Assembly (NCBI GenBank): GCA_044350425.1
Contig: JBILHS010000007.1
Coordinates: 1-64,000, forward strand
Length of the DNA: 64,000 nt
Origin: M3007 sp044350425
GTDB lineage: Bacteria > Bacteroidota > Bacteroidia > Chitinophagales > Saprospiraceae
Direction of reading: 5' to 3'
The notes beneath the pieces are model-generated. The model was not told the origin of the DNA and made no database searches. It saw only the letters and a program-made list of their open reading frames with translations. The first letter of the stretch is position 1. Each line of letters starts with the position of its first letter. A program made the translations under genes and the position numbers. Positions 1 to 8,212 of this stretch are shown piece after piece.

Positions 1-400
1 GTTGTTCGAGCATAAACCGGTGTGAAACATCCAAACGTCCCGGCTTATCGGTCAGCGTGGCCATCTGAAAAATCCGATGTTCCGTAAAGTCTTTGCCCAT
101 CCCGTTGATCGGGTAGTCGCCGTAATTGAAGGTCTCGATCCAGGCATAGCCGAGGCGGAACTGGACTTTGGGTGACCACTGGTAATTCACCCCGACCCGA
201 TGCAGCGCCTGTTGCCAGGTTTGCACGTAGTCTTCGCGCCGCCATTGGTACTCCGTGTGGATACCCCACTTACTATTGAGTTTGAACGTGGCAAATCCGG
301 CCCACCAGCCCACCGGATTGGGGTCTTTGATGCGGGTGTTTTGGGCGGTAACAGCGGAGGAAAATAGCAGGATTGCTGCCAGAAATAGGAGAGTGCGCAT
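1..400 (-). CDS. DUF2490-family outer-membrane protein, 3' part cut by window edge
   Basis: A reading frame opens with ATG at 400-398 and stays open to position 1, giving 133 residues without a stop, so the C-terminus lies outside the window. Residues 1-19 form a signal peptide ending in a run like SSAVTAQ. What follows alternates aromatic and charged residues as in outer-membrane beta-strands (GWWAGFATFKLNSKWGIHTE, then YQWRRED, FRLGYAW and HRIFQMA). The pattern fits the DUF2490 family, Bacteroidota proteins predicted to be small outer-membrane barrels of unknown function. It is transcribed away from the SPFH gene side. The family call is from pattern recognition only. Confidence 0.75.
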   Translation of the reverse strand, partial: MRTLLFLAAILLFSSAVTAQNTRIKDPNPVGWWAGFATFKLNSKWGIHTEYQWRREDYVQTWQQALHRVGVNYQWSPKVQFRLGYAWIETFNYGDYPINGMGKDFTEHRIFQMATLTDKPGRLDVSHRFMLEQ

Positions 401-676
401 GGATGAGTTTGCTTAATGCTGGATATTTTCCCAAAGCGAGACCCGTAAGGTTTCCAAAAACCTTGCAGGTTTGGATCGGAATCAAAAATGCTCAGTAGTT
501 TTATTGAACGAATTTTTGCCGGCAAATTAAGCCGGTTTTCACATATCCCGGTGATGCAGCAGTATCCACCATGCGCACGGCACATCCGATGAGCCGTTCA
601 ATCATTGAAACTTACTTCGGTGTTCAATATTCGGTGTTCGACATTCGATATTTCTGCCGCCGCCCCTAAAATAAAT
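401..676. other. Intergenic stretch with short AT-rich direct repeats
   Basis: No convincing gene is seen between the DUF2490 start and the SPFH terminator. At 615-653 the motif TTCGGTGTTC occurs twice (616-625 and 630-639), followed by the related ATTCGATATTTC, giving a small tandem cluster. The open frames across this stretch have no coding character and overlap the DUF2490 gene antisense. The promoter of the DUF2490 gene should lie just above 400, but no clear TAnnTTTG box is visible. Confidence 0.4.
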
Positions 677-707
677 GCAGCCGAACACGCTTTCCGCGTC
701 CGGCTGC
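677..707 (-). terminator. Hairpin terminator for the SPFH gene
   Basis: GCAGCCG at 677-683 pairs with CGGCTGC at 701-707, with CGCG-rich sequence between. Read on the minus strand the hairpin is followed by ATTTATTTTAG, a T-rich tail. It lies 46 bases past the stop codon of the minus-strand SPFH gene, as expected for an intrinsic terminator. Confidence 0.6.
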
Positions 708-753
708 TCATCCAAACTTTAGTATGAAAACTTTTTAAATGCTGGATCCGGGA

Positions 754-1647
754 TCAATTCCCTTCATTGCCCAGCATGTTCACGATGGGTGTCTTGCCAT
801 CCGTGATAATTGTTTTTGTATTCGGTGATGCTGAAAGCTTTTGGAATGCCTCTATTTGCTTGAATTTAAGTACATTTGGAGTTAAACTAACGCTGATCAG
901 GTCGTTGGCTTTTTTGATGCCTTCTGCTTCGATCTCATTGCCTCTGGCTTTGGCCTCAGAATCAATGATGGTGGCGTTTTTCTTTCCTTCGGCCTGGATC
1001 CGGGCGATCTCTTTGGCGCCTTCTGCATCAATGATCTGGCGCTGGGCCTCCTGCTTTTGGCGATCCAGTACAAATTGCATCCGCAAAGCTTCCTGTTCAG
1101 CCTCCAGCTTGGACTCTATCGATTTAGAAAGACCAGCAGGCAAAGTGATGCTTTTCAAAAGAACGGCTTCAATAATGAATCCTTTCGGGGCACAGACCTC
1201 TATCAAACGATTTTTGATCTCGGTCTCAATTTCTGCACGCTTGGCACTGTGCATGTCTTTTGCATAGTATTTCGAACATACATCCGATGCTGCAGAACGG
1301 AAAACAGGCAGGATCAACATTTCCTCAAATTGCATCCCGGTCTCTTTCAGGATCTGAGGTACGGCACTGGACTTGATTCGGTACAAAATGGAGCTTTCGG
1401 AACGAATGGTCAAACCTTCCTTGGAAGGCAAATTTTCAATAATGGCCAGATTCATGGTTCTGACAGGCACTCTGACTACCCTTGTGGAGAATGGATTGAA
1501 TCCGACCACACCCGGCTGCTGTACATTATTTCCGATCTTACCAAACTTCCTTCTTACAGCCACTTCGTCAGGCATGACCGTTGCACAACTGGTCATCAGG
1601 AATACCATCGCTACAAAAGCGGTAAAACTGAACTTGGAATAATTCAT
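754..1647 (-). CDS. SPFH/band 7 (prohibitin-like) lipoprotein
   Basis: A 297-residue SPFH-family protein. Residues 1-21 are a lipoprotein signal with lipobox LMTSC, so the mature protein should be anchored by a lipidated Cys21. The SPFH domain follows (about 25-200; DEVAVRRKFGKI near the start, then VPVRTMNLAI). A long charged coiled coil rich in E, A, K and Q spans about 180-265 (EAEQEALRMQFVLDRQKQEA, AEGAKEIARIQAEGKK). The layout matches prohibitin-type scaffolds that oligomerise at membranes. Most bacterial SPFH proteins use an N-terminal transmembrane helix rather than a lipid anchor, which makes this one notable. Function is inferred from the family only. It lies downstream of isocitrate dehydrogenase on the same strand with a 27-base gap, so they may be co-transcribed. 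Confidence 0.85.
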   Translation of the reverse strand: MNYSKFSFTAFVAMVFLMTSCATVMPDEVAVRRKFGKIGNNVQQPGVVGFNPFSTRVVRVPVRTMNLAIIENLPSKEGLTIRSESSILYRIKSSAVPQILKETGMQFEEMLILPVFRSAASDVCSKYYAKDMHSAKRAEIETEIKNRLIEVCAPKGFIIEAVLLKSITLPAGLSKSIESKLEAEQEALRMQFVLDRQKQEAQRQIIDAEGAKEIARIQAEGKKNATIIDSEAKARGNEIEAEGIKKANDLISVSLTPNVLKFKQIEAFQKLSASPNTKTIITDGKTPIVNMLGNEGN

Positions 1648-1674
1648 GGTTAAGTATGTTTAGTTGTGATTGAT

Positions 1675-3165
1675 TTATTGTCCTTGTCCCAGGGTAAATC
1701 CCGGTTCTCCGTCAAAAAGGTACAGATTTTCAGTCTTGATGACATCTAATCCCTGTAAACTGATTTTGAACAGCAGATTCAGAATATGCTGATACTCTGA
1801 GGTTTGAAAAGTGGCGGATTTAAAACGGCAGCGCCAGTGGTCGGTGCAATAAGTGGCCGGGTTACCCTCTGGCCACACTTTTACGCCCCGGTTGGTGATC
1901 ATGGAGAGTTCCATGTTTCCGGACTTAAATCCCTTCATGAGTTCACCAAGTTTGTTGGCATCTTTCTCTGACCAGTGCAGAAATACATCCACCCCGATCA
2001 GATCTTTTTTCGCCCTGGGGCGTTCGGTGACTTTAATTTTAAAGGGTTCCTTAGCAGTAGCTTGCTTTGCTTTTGGCAGGTATTGAGGCGTTTTGCCCAG
2101 GCGTTCAATGACCGCATCTGCAAAAGCCTGGGTACCTACCCGTTTCAGGCTGCTGGCCTCATTGAAAATATCCTGGGTATGGATGCCTTCTTCCAGGGTA
2201 CAAAGCCAGGCATTCTGGATCCGGGCGGCAATGTCTCCCTGACCAATGTGTTCCAGCATTTGCAAAGCGCCCATCAATAGTCCGGAAGGATTGGCTTTGT
2301 CCTGGCCTGAAATGTCGGGCGCCGATCCATGGATGGCCTCAAAAAGGGCAAAGTTTTCACCGATGTTGGCAGAACCGGCAATTCCGACCGAGCCGCTTAC
2401 CTCTGCCGCGATGTCTGAAATAATGTCGCCATACAAGTTAAGGGTGACGATCACATCAAATCGTTCCGGGTGTTGTGCCAGCCTTGCTGCACCAATGTCA
2501 ATGATCATGTGTTCCTGCGTGATCTCCGGGTATGCTTGTCCGATCTCGCGGAACATCTTGTGGAACATGCCGTCGGTTGCCTTCATGATATTGTCCTTGG
2601 TCATGCAGGTCACTTTTTTGCGGCCATTGGCGCGGGCATATTCAAAAGCATAGCGGATGATCTTTTCCGTACCAGGTCTGGACACCAGTTTAAGGCACTG
2701 GATCACCTCGTCAGTTTGCCGGTGTTCGATCCCTGCATAAAGATCTTCTTCGTTCTCCCGCACAATGACCACATCCATCGTAGGGTGTGTGGTGGGCACA
2801 TAGGGCGCGTAGGTGACATTCGGGCGTACGTTGGCAAACAGTCCCAATACTTTTCTGAGGGTAACATTCAGACTTTTATATCCATTGCCCTGAGGCGTGG
2901 TAATGGGCGCTTTGAGCAATATTTTGGTGCGCTGCAAAGAATCCCAGGCTTCTGCCGGAATACCGGAGGTATTACCACTGAGGTAAACTTTTTCTCCTAC
3001 CTCGATGCTTTCTATGTCCAGGTGGGCTCCTGCAAATTTTAGGATGCGGAGCGTTGCAGACATGATCTCAGGGCCTATCCCGTCGCCGTGGGTGACAGTG
3101 ATGGCTGTTTTTTCAATGGATTGCTGGGAGGTCGTGGGCGTATTACTGTAGCTAAGATTTGTCAT
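1675..3165 (-). CDS. icd: Isocitrate dehydrogenase, Thermus/Rickettsia type
   Basis: Oxidative decarboxylation of isocitrate to 2-oxoglutarate in the TCA cycle. At 496 residues this is the long subtype, with a catalytic domain (about 20-350) and a C-terminal extension (about 370-496). Visible motifs are ITVTHGDGIGPEIM near the N-terminus, NVTLRKVLGLFANVRPN for substrate binding, VRENEEDLYAGIEH, and NIGENFALFEAIHGSAP for the nucleotide loop. The C-terminal block (IGVDVFLHW, ISNRG-like MITNRGVKVWPEG, CRFKSATF, FDGEPGFTLGQGQ) is characteristic of the Thermus thermophilus enzyme and is absent from the short E. coli type. Coenzyme choice (NAD or NADP) cannot be decided by eye. The SPFH gene follows closely; no clear promoter box is seen upstream. 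Confidence 0.93.
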   Translation of the reverse strand: MTNLSYSNTPTTSQQSIEKTAITVTHGDGIGPEIMSATLRILKFAGAHLDIESIEVGEKVYLSGNTSGIPAEAWDSLQRTKILLKAPITTPQGNGYKSLNVTLRKVLGLFANVRPNVTYAPYVPTTHPTMDVVIVRENEEDLYAGIEHRQTDEVIQCLKLVSRPGTEKIIRYAFEYARANGRKKVTCMTKDNIMKATDGMFHKMFREIGQAYPEITQEHMIIDIGAARLAQHPERFDVIVTLNLYGDIISDIAAEVSGSVGIAGSANIGENFALFEAIHGSAPDISGQDKANPSGLLMGALQMLEHIGQGDIAARIQNAWLCTLEEGIHTQDIFNEASSLKRVGTQAFADAVIERLGKTPQYLPKAKQATAKEPFKIKVTERPRAKKDLIGVDVFLHWSEKDANKLGELMKGFKSGNMELSMITNRGVKVWPEGNPATYCTDHWRCRFKSATFQTSEYQHILNLLFKISLQGLDVIKTENLYLFDGEPGFTLGQGQ

Positions 3166-3261
3166 ACCGTATTAGTTTAGAAGTAATACTATTATAACCG
3201 GCAGTATTAACTTTTGTTTAAAAAAAAGTTACTTTTAATTCAGAGACGGTTTTTCAAATAA

Positions 3262-3311
3262 AAATAAAGCCGCCTCCAACGCAGCATTTGCTGGTGGAGG
3301 CGGCTTTATTT
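3262..3311 (-). terminator. Strong intrinsic terminator downstream of murF
   Basis: AAATAAAGCCGCCTCCA at 3262-3278 pairs perfectly with TGGAGGCGGCTTTATTT at 3295-3311 around a 16-base loop. On the minus strand it is followed by TTATTTG, giving a U-rich tail. It separates the minus-strand murF gene (stop at 3396) from the isocitrate dehydrogenase start at 3165, so the two are separate transcription units. Confidence 0.85.
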
Positions 3312-3395
3312 GCGCCAAAATGTATGTTTTTCAGCCGGGTAGTAAGTTTGCTTTTCTTGTAGACCCTCTGAATTTAGGTTCAAAATATTTTTGGA

Positions 3396-4724
3396 TCACC
3401 CGATTACCACTTCCAGACGGATTCCCCGAGAGCCTTTGATCAACACAGCGGCGCCTTGCAGGGCTTGAGCATCCAGCCAACGTTTGGCCGCTTGATTGTC
3501 TTCAAAATGCAAGGCCCCGAATTTTGAATAGGAGGTTTTGCCAAATTCTTTTCCCACCAACACGATCTGATCTACTTTGAGTTTGGCTGCATAGCGAAGC
3601 AAGGCCTCATGCTCCTTGTGAGAATCAGCGCCTAACTCGAGCATATCACCCAGAATAGCGATCCTGCGGGTAGCGGGCATGGCCATGAGGCTATGTAGCG
3701 CGGGCTGCATGCTCGAAGGATTGGCATTGTAGGCATCCAGTAAGATCGTGGCTCCGTTTTGTTGGATCAGTTGAGAGCGGTTGTTTCTGGGAGTATATGC
3801 TTCCAGAGCCTCTTTGATCTTGATCGCCGGGACTTTGAAATAAACACCCAAAGCAATGGCAGTCATAACATTGTGAAAATTATGATAGCCGAAGATCTGT
3901 GTGGTCAATTCCACCCTGGGGCCATCATCTGACAAGAAGGCGGCCTGGACAAAAGGCATGTCAGCCAGCATTTGCACCTCAATAATGCCTGAATTGGGTT
4001 TTAGCTCGTCCACACGCTGATACCCAACCCGCATGGGTACTTTTTTGGACATAGCAGGCAGATACTTTTCTGAAAGATTTACAAATGCGCAGCCATGGTT
4101 TTTGGCCAGGTAATCAAACAACTCGGCCTCGGCTTTTTTTACGCCGGCCAGGCTCCCAAAGCCTTCCAGATGCTCTTTTCCAATGTTGGTGAGCAGCCCA
4201 TGGGTTGGCTGCACGATACGGCAGAGCTCTGCAATATCCCCCGGTTGATTGGTACCCATTTCAATGATTGCTACCTCTGTACCGCGCAGCATGGCCAGCA
4301 AAGTGAGTGGGACACCGATGTGGTTGTTTAAATTTCCCTTTGTAAAATGACAGGGGTAATGCGCCGATAAAACACTGGAAACCAGTTCTTTGGTCGTCGT
4401 TTTTCCATTGGAGCCACCAATGCCAATGACCGGAATATCAAACTGCCGGCGGTGGTGGTTGGCCAGTTTCTGCAGCGCAGTCAACACGTCCGGTACCAAC
4501 AGGCACCGCTTGTCTGAACTATAGGTCGGGTTATCAACCACCGCATAGGCAGCGCCATCTTTCAAGGCTTGCTCCGCAAATTTATTGCCATCAAAACTGC
4601 CCCCTTTGAGCGCAAAGAAGATACAGCCCGAAGGCAATTGGCGGGTATCAGTGCTCACGATCGGATGCTCCTGAAATAGGGTATAAAGTGTTTGGATGCT
4701 TGTCATGGTATCAATTATGGTCAT
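3396..4724 (-). CDS. murF: UDP-N-acetylmuramoyl-tripeptide--D-alanyl-D-alanine ligase (stand-alone)
   Basis: Cytoplasmic peptidoglycan synthesis: the ligase adds D-Ala-D-Ala to UDP-MurNAc-tripeptide with ATP. At 442 residues it has the normal three Mur-ligase domains: an N-terminal substrate domain (STDTRQLPSGCIFFALKG), an ATP domain with P-loop GSNGKTTTKE at 104-113, the NHIGVPLTLL and IIEMGTNQPGDIAEL motifs, and a C-terminal domain containing LLDAYNANPSSM, the classical MurF signature. The start is ATG 4724; ATG 4706 (residue 7) is an equally good alternative. A second MurF-like module fused to alanine racemase lies immediately upstream on the same strand. The two proteins share layout but differ in the DAYNANP motif, so this copy looks like the canonical ligase. 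Confidence 0.92.
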   Translation of the reverse strand: MTIIDTMTSIQTLYTLFQEHPIVSTDTRQLPSGCIFFALKGGSFDGNKFAEQALKDGAAYAVVDNPTYSSDKRCLLVPDVLTALQKLANHHRRQFDIPVIGIGGSNGKTTTKELVSSVLSAHYPCHFTKGNLNNHIGVPLTLLAMLRGTEVAIIEMGTNQPGDIAELCRIVQPTHGLLTNIGKEHLEGFGSLAGVKKAEAELFDYLAKNHGCAFVNLSEKYLPAMSKKVPMRVGYQRVDELKPNSGIIEVQMLADMPFVQAAFLSDDGPRVELTTQIFGYHNFHNVMTAIALGVYFKVPAIKIKEALEAYTPRNNRSQLIQQNGATILLDAYNANPSSMQPALHSLMAMPATRRIAILGDMLELGADSHKEHEALLRYAAKLKVDQIVLVGKEFGKTSYSKFGALHFEDNQAAKRWLDAQALQGAAVLIKGSRGIRLEVVIG

Positions 4725-4790
4725 TTTTCGTCTTGGGGCTTCGAGTTTACATGGCTTTCTTGCAAGTGAACTGATTGTTGGTACAGTCAG

Positions 4791-4869
4791 ATTTTATTTG
4801 GTTGGGACCTTTTATTCACCGGGTGACTTCAAGTCACCCGGTGAATAAAAGGTCCCCGCCAAATAAAAT
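4791..4869. repeat. Long palindrome, family B copy 1
   Basis: A 79-bp inverted repeat centred on C4830. The core arm runs ACCTTTTATTCACCGGG then TGACTT, followed on the other side by the exact reverse complement. The outer arm ATTTTATTTGG is also matched, and only two positions (4802-4803 against 4857-4858) break the symmetry. The same design, with the same central CACCGGGTGACTT, recurs at 48103-48191. It lies between the murF-alr stop and the murF start, so it could terminate the upstream message. Confidence 0.9.
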
Positions 4870-4975
4870 TTCAACCCATTGAGCCGGCCCCACCTACTTG
4901 TCATAGGTTTGAAAATCATTATTAAAACGTGTTGTCATTAAGGTCGTCTTTTGCCATTTTTGGCATCCTTTTTTT

Positions 4976-5031
4976 AAACCGTCCACCGTGAACCGCCCCC
5001 TGTAAACCGTCCACCGTGAACCGTCCACCGT
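4976..5031. repeat. Short tandem repeats, CCGTCCACCGTGAACCG unit
   Basis: The 17-base unit CCGTCCACCGTGAACCG occurs at 4979-4995 and 5007-5023, with a partial third copy at 5021-5031. The repeats end a few bases before the stop codon of the murF-alr gene (5039). No secondary structure as strong as the neighbouring palindrome is seen. Function is unknown. Confidence 0.75.
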
Positions 5032-5038
5032 CCCCCCG

Positions 5039-7537
5039 TCACTCCGTCCAATAAACCCGTTTCACCCGCTCCGAAATATTCGTAAATACCTCATAAGCAA
5101 TGGTCTGCAAACAGGCAGCAAGTTCCTGAACCGGTGGATTTTCTCCAAAGATCGAAACTTCATCCCCCACCTGCGCTTCCGGGATCCCGGTCACATCGAT
5201 CATGGTCATATCCATGCAGATATTTCCTACGGTAGGGGCAGCCTGTCCGCGCAGAAATACGGAATACCTGCCCCCACCAGCCAGTCTTAAAAGTCCATCG
5301 GCATAACCAATACTGATGGTGGCAATGCGCTTCGGGGCAGTCAGCGGTCCACTATTGCGGTTGTACCCAACAGTTTCACCAGGCTGAAGCGTTTTGATCT
5401 GGCTGATCGTAGCTTTTAAGGTGTTGACGGTGTGGAGCTGTGGTGCAATAGCTTGTCCTCCGATCCCATACAGTCCGATGCCCAGTCGCACCATATCAAA
5501 ATGGTATTCCGGCCAACGTTCAATGCCGCCGGTATTGCAGATATGCCGCAAGGGAGCATAGCCTAAAGCAGTATGGATCTGATCGTACATTTCAGTAAAC
5601 ACAGCCCCTTGTCTCCGGGTAAAATCGTCGTGCAAAGTAGCATCACTGGCCGCAAGATGAGAAAAAACAGAGGCGACCCGCAAATGGGGCAGTGCGCGCA
5701 ATTTTTCAGTCAACAAAGGCATATCCGCCGGCTCAAAACCCAACCGGTGCATTCCGGTATCTAATTTCAAATGGATGGCCAGGGGTTTTCCGGCACCAGA
5801 AAACATTGCGATCTCCTCGAGCATCGGCAGGCTGTACACCTCTGGTTCCAGTCTGAAACGCCACAAGGCATCAAAGCTTGCGGGTTCCGGATTGAGCACT
5901 AAAATGGGTAAATTCACCCCGGCTTGGCGCAGGGCGATGCCCTCATCGGCATAAGCTACCCCGAGATAGTCCACGGGGTGAAATTCAAGTAATCGGGCTA
6001 CCTGCGCGGATCCGGCGCCATAGCCTTCGGCTTTGACCATCACCATCATTTTGGTGCCGGGTTGAAGCAGTCGCTGGTAGGTTTTCAAATTGTGTGAAAG
6101 GGCAGAGAGGTTGACCTCCATCACGGTCTTATGCGCTTTTTGCTCCAGTCGGCGTGCGATGCGCTCAAAAGCAAATGATCTGGCACCTTTCAACAGGATC
6201 GTTTCTTCGCGAAAATCCTGTTCGGCAATTTTCTCTAAAAAATGCTCCGTATCCGGATAAAAATAGGCTTCGACACTGGCATCCAGTTTGGGCTGGATGG
6301 TCTGAATATCCGGGCCAATTCCAAAAAAACGGCTCACCTTTTGTACCCGGACGATCTCTGCGACCTCCCTCCAAAGCGATTTGCCGGATTGTCCGCTCTG
6401 CAGGATGTCAGATAGAATGAGTGTCAGTTTCCCATTACCGGCCTGTTGACGCGCAAATTGAAGGGCCAGCCGGAGCGATGCCAGATCGTTGCTGTAAGCG
6501 TCATTGATGAGGGTACATCCGTGGATAGCTGCTTTCATTTCCAGGCGCATTTCCACGGGGTCCAGCCGCAACATCCGTTGTGCTATTTCCTCCGGATGGA
6601 AGCCTAGCAGGAGCATGACCGCCCAGCAATGCAGGGCGTTCTCTATGCTGGCAGGATCGGAAAAAGGCAGGGTGATCGTTGATTTTATGCCGGGTACAGA
6701 CGATTCACTTTGTTCTGGGGTGGGATTCGCCCGGGCGCGTACGATCGCTGAAATATGGACCCCGGCAGATTCCAGCTTTTCGATGCTGGTCACCTGCAGA
6801 TCCGCGGCATCTCCGTTTTTAGACCAGGAAAAGAGTTTGCCGCGCAGATCCGCAGGCGCCCATCTGGATTCACAAATCAGGGTATCCACGTTTTGGAAAA
6901 GGCGCATCTTTTCCGATAATTTTTGCGCATCCGAGGAAAATCCTTCCTGATGTGCCGGGCCAAGGTTGGTGAATATGCCGATACTGGGGCGGATGATCCT
7001 TTCCAATCGATCCATTTCACCAGGCTGCGATATACCGGCTTCAAAAATGGCCAATGTATGGCGATCCTGCATTTGCCAGACAGATATCGGAACGCCGATC
7101 TGGGAGTTAAAGCTTTTTGGACTGCGCACAATATTAAAATCCGGGGAAAGCAGTTGAGCGAGCCATTCTTTCACCACGGTTTTGCCGTTGCTGCCCGTAA
7201 TGCCGATGACCGGGATGTTGAATCGCGAACGATGCTGTGCAGCCAGTTGCTGAAGTGCCTCCAGGGTGTTTTCCACCTGAAGGATATTGGCCTCTGGCAT
7301 TTTTTGGACATCTACGGCCTGGCTCACCACAAACTGGCGCAGCCCTTGGGCATATAATTCAGGTAGAAAACGATGACCATTCCGGTTTTTTCCGGGCAGC
7401 GCAAAAAATAAAGAAAGGGCTGGCGCGGCCACCGAGCGGCTGTCGAACAGCAGATATTCGACCCTGGAGGTAGGATCGGCCTTTTGCAGCCAACGGGCCT
7501 GGAGGATGGTTTGAATATCGGAAAGGGTGTAAGTCAC
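5039..7537 (-). CDS. MurF-like ligase / alanine racemase fusion
   Basis: An 832-residue fusion common in Bacteroidota. Residues 1-470 form a Mur ligase with P-loop ITGSNGKTVVKEW (113-125), FNSQIGVPISVW and IFEAGISQPGEMDRLERIIR. The usual DAYNANP signature is replaced by INDAYSNDLASL. Residues from about 473 form a fold-III PLP alanine racemase: MVKAEGYGAG holds the PLP lysine, GIGLYGI and the VGYNRN region carry the second catalytic Tyr, and the C-terminal NICMDMTMIDVTG is typical. The racemase supplies D-Ala for the cell wall. The ligase half may be active, specialised or structural, given that a canonical MurF sits next door. The start is GTG 7537, only three bases beyond an outward promoter box at 7541-7549, suggesting a leaderless message. 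Confidence 0.92.
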   Translation of the reverse strand: MTYTLSDIQTILQARWLQKADPTSRVEYLLFDSRSVAAPALSLFFALPGKNRNGHRFLPELYAQGLRQFVVSQAVDVQKMPEANILQVENTLEALQQLAAQHRSRFNIPVIGITGSNGKTVVKEWLAQLLSPDFNIVRSPKSFNSQIGVPISVWQMQDRHTLAIFEAGISQPGEMDRLERIIRPSIGIFTNLGPAHQEGFSSDAQKLSEKMRLFQNVDTLICESRWAPADLRGKLFSWSKNGDAADLQVTSIEKLESAGVHISAIVRARANPTPEQSESSVPGIKSTITLPFSDPASIENALHCWAVMLLLGFHPEEIAQRMLRLDPVEMRLEMKAAIHGCTLINDAYSNDLASLRLALQFARQQAGNGKLTLILSDILQSGQSGKSLWREVAEIVRVQKVSRFFGIGPDIQTIQPKLDASVEAYFYPDTEHFLEKIAEQDFREETILLKGARSFAFERIARRLEQKAHKTVMEVNLSALSHNLKTYQRLLQPGTKMMVMVKAEGYGAGSAQVARLLEFHPVDYLGVAYADEGIALRQAGVNLPILVLNPEPASFDALWRFRLEPEVYSLPMLEEIAMFSGAGKPLAIHLKLDTGMHRLGFEPADMPLLTEKLRALPHLRVASVFSHLAASDATLHDDFTRRQGAVFTEMYDQIHTALGYAPLRHICNTGGIERWPEYHFDMVRLGIGLYGIGGQAIAPQLHTVNTLKATISQIKTLQPGETVGYNRNSGPLTAPKRIATISIGYADGLLRLAGGGRYSVFLRGQAAPTVGNICMDMTMIDVTGIPEAQVGDEVSIFGENPPVQELAACLQTIAYEVFTNISERVKRVYWTE

Positions 7538-7540
7538 GGC

Positions 7541-7549
7541 ACAAAGGTA
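7541..7549 (-). promoter_or_regulatory. -7 promoter box for murF-alr
   Basis: On the minus strand the sequence reads TACCTTTGT, matching the Bacteroidota -7 consensus TAnnTTTG. The GTG start of murF-alr is three bases downstream, so transcription should begin at or next to the start codon. The box is one arm of the palindrome 7542-7597. Confidence 0.65.
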
Positions 7550-7597
7550 TATAGACCCCGGAGGTTTTCGAAAACCTCCGGGGTCTATATACCTTTG
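7542..7597. repeat. Perfect 56-bp palindrome, family A copy 1, in a divergent promoter
   Basis: The sequence from 7542 to 7569 (CAAAGGTATATAGACC, then CCGGAGGTTTTC) is followed by its exact reverse complement to 7597. The inner core GACCCCGGAGGTTTTC matches the half-core of the palindrome at 35632-35715 (GACCTCGGAGGTCTTC) except for two paired changes. The outer arms carry TACCTTTG boxes that face outward towards both divergent genes, murF-alr and tsaE. Confidence 0.95.
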
Positions 7598-7598
7598 C
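7590..7598 (+). promoter_or_regulatory. -7 promoter box for tsaE
   Basis: TACCTTTGC is a perfect match to the Bacteroidota -7 consensus and ends five bases before the ATG at 7604. The tsaE message is therefore probably leaderless or nearly so. It is the mirror image of the murF-alr box. Confidence 0.7.
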
Positions 7599-7603
7599 AG
7601 GCT

Positions 7604-8029
7604 ATGGAATGGATCTTAAATGCTCCCGATGAGTTGCCGGCCCTCGTGCCCAAATTGCTGGATGCCCTTGCCGGGCGCCGGAAGATCGCCTTACACGGTG
7701 AAATGGGCGCCGGCAAGACCACCCTGGTAAAGGCCATTTGCGCATACCTGGGCGTACAGGGAAACACGGCCAGTCCTACCTTTTCGCTGGTCAACCAATA
7801 CCATTACGCTGAGGCAGATGGCACCAATAGTCTTTTTCATCATCTGGATCTTTACCGCCTGCGCTCTGCCCAGGAGGCTTTTGATATTGGACTGGAAGAT
7901 CTGCTTTATGACCCCTGGTATTGTGTGATCGAGTGGCCGCAATGGGCTGAAAACTTGTTTCCGGATGGAGTGGCGCGGGTGGAGATTGAAATTCTGGGAG
8001 AGACCGAGCGGAGGATCCGGGTGGATTAA
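7604..8029 (+). CDS. tsaE: tRNA threonylcarbamoyladenosine biosynthesis ATPase TsaE
   Basis: TsaE is the small ATPase that drives the t6A modification complex (TsaB-TsaD-TsaE) acting on tRNA position 37. This 141-residue protein has Walker A GEMGAGKTT at 32-40, followed by SPTFSLVNQY, HHLDLYRL and VIEWPQWAENLFP, all hallmarks of the family and at the family's usual length. An upstream in-frame ATG at 7484 is rejected because it overlaps the murF-alr start and the promoter box at 7590-7598. The dehydrogenase gene follows after 183 bases with its own promoter. Confidence 0.93.
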   Translation: MEWILNAPDELPALVPKLLDALAGRRKIALHGEMGAGKTTLVKAICAYLGVQGNTASPTFSLVNQYHYAEADGTNSLFHHLDLYRLRSAQEAFDIGLEDLLYDPWYCVIEWPQWAENLFPDGVARVEIEILGETERRIRVD

Positions 8030-8162
8030 ATGCGATAAAAGCACCCGCCTTAAGTATAAGTCCCTGTGCAACGAACCGACTAATAGACCAACGCCACGCC
8101 TGAATCCCTGTTTGATAAACAGTCAAAAGAAAAAGCAGAATAAAATTTGCTTCAGGTTTATC

Positions 8163-8171
8163 TACTTTTGC
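8163..8171 (+). promoter_or_regulatory. -7 promoter box for the Glu/Leu/Phe/Val dehydrogenase
   Basis: TACTTTTGC fits the TAnnTTTGC consensus and lies 41 bases before the ATG at 8213, leaving a short leader of roughly 35 bases. No terminator or riboswitch-like fold is visible in that leader. Confidence 0.6.
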
Positions 8172-8212
8172 GCCGCATTTTGCTTTGATCAAATTTTACA
8201 CCACACACAAGT

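Noticed and set aside
1057..1653. A 198-residue plus-strand frame opposite the SPFH gene
   Set aside because: It lies fully antisense to a well-supported coding sequence and shows no signal, domain or ribosome-binding site.
4976..5031. A CRISPR array at the CCGTCCACCGTGAACCG repeats
   Set aside because: There are only two full units with a spacer of about 11 bases and no cas genes; this is a short tandem repeat.
7484..7603. A 40-residue N-terminal extension of TsaE
   Set aside because: It would overlap the divergent murF-alr start and cover the palindrome and promoter; the family starts at the Met encoded at 7604.
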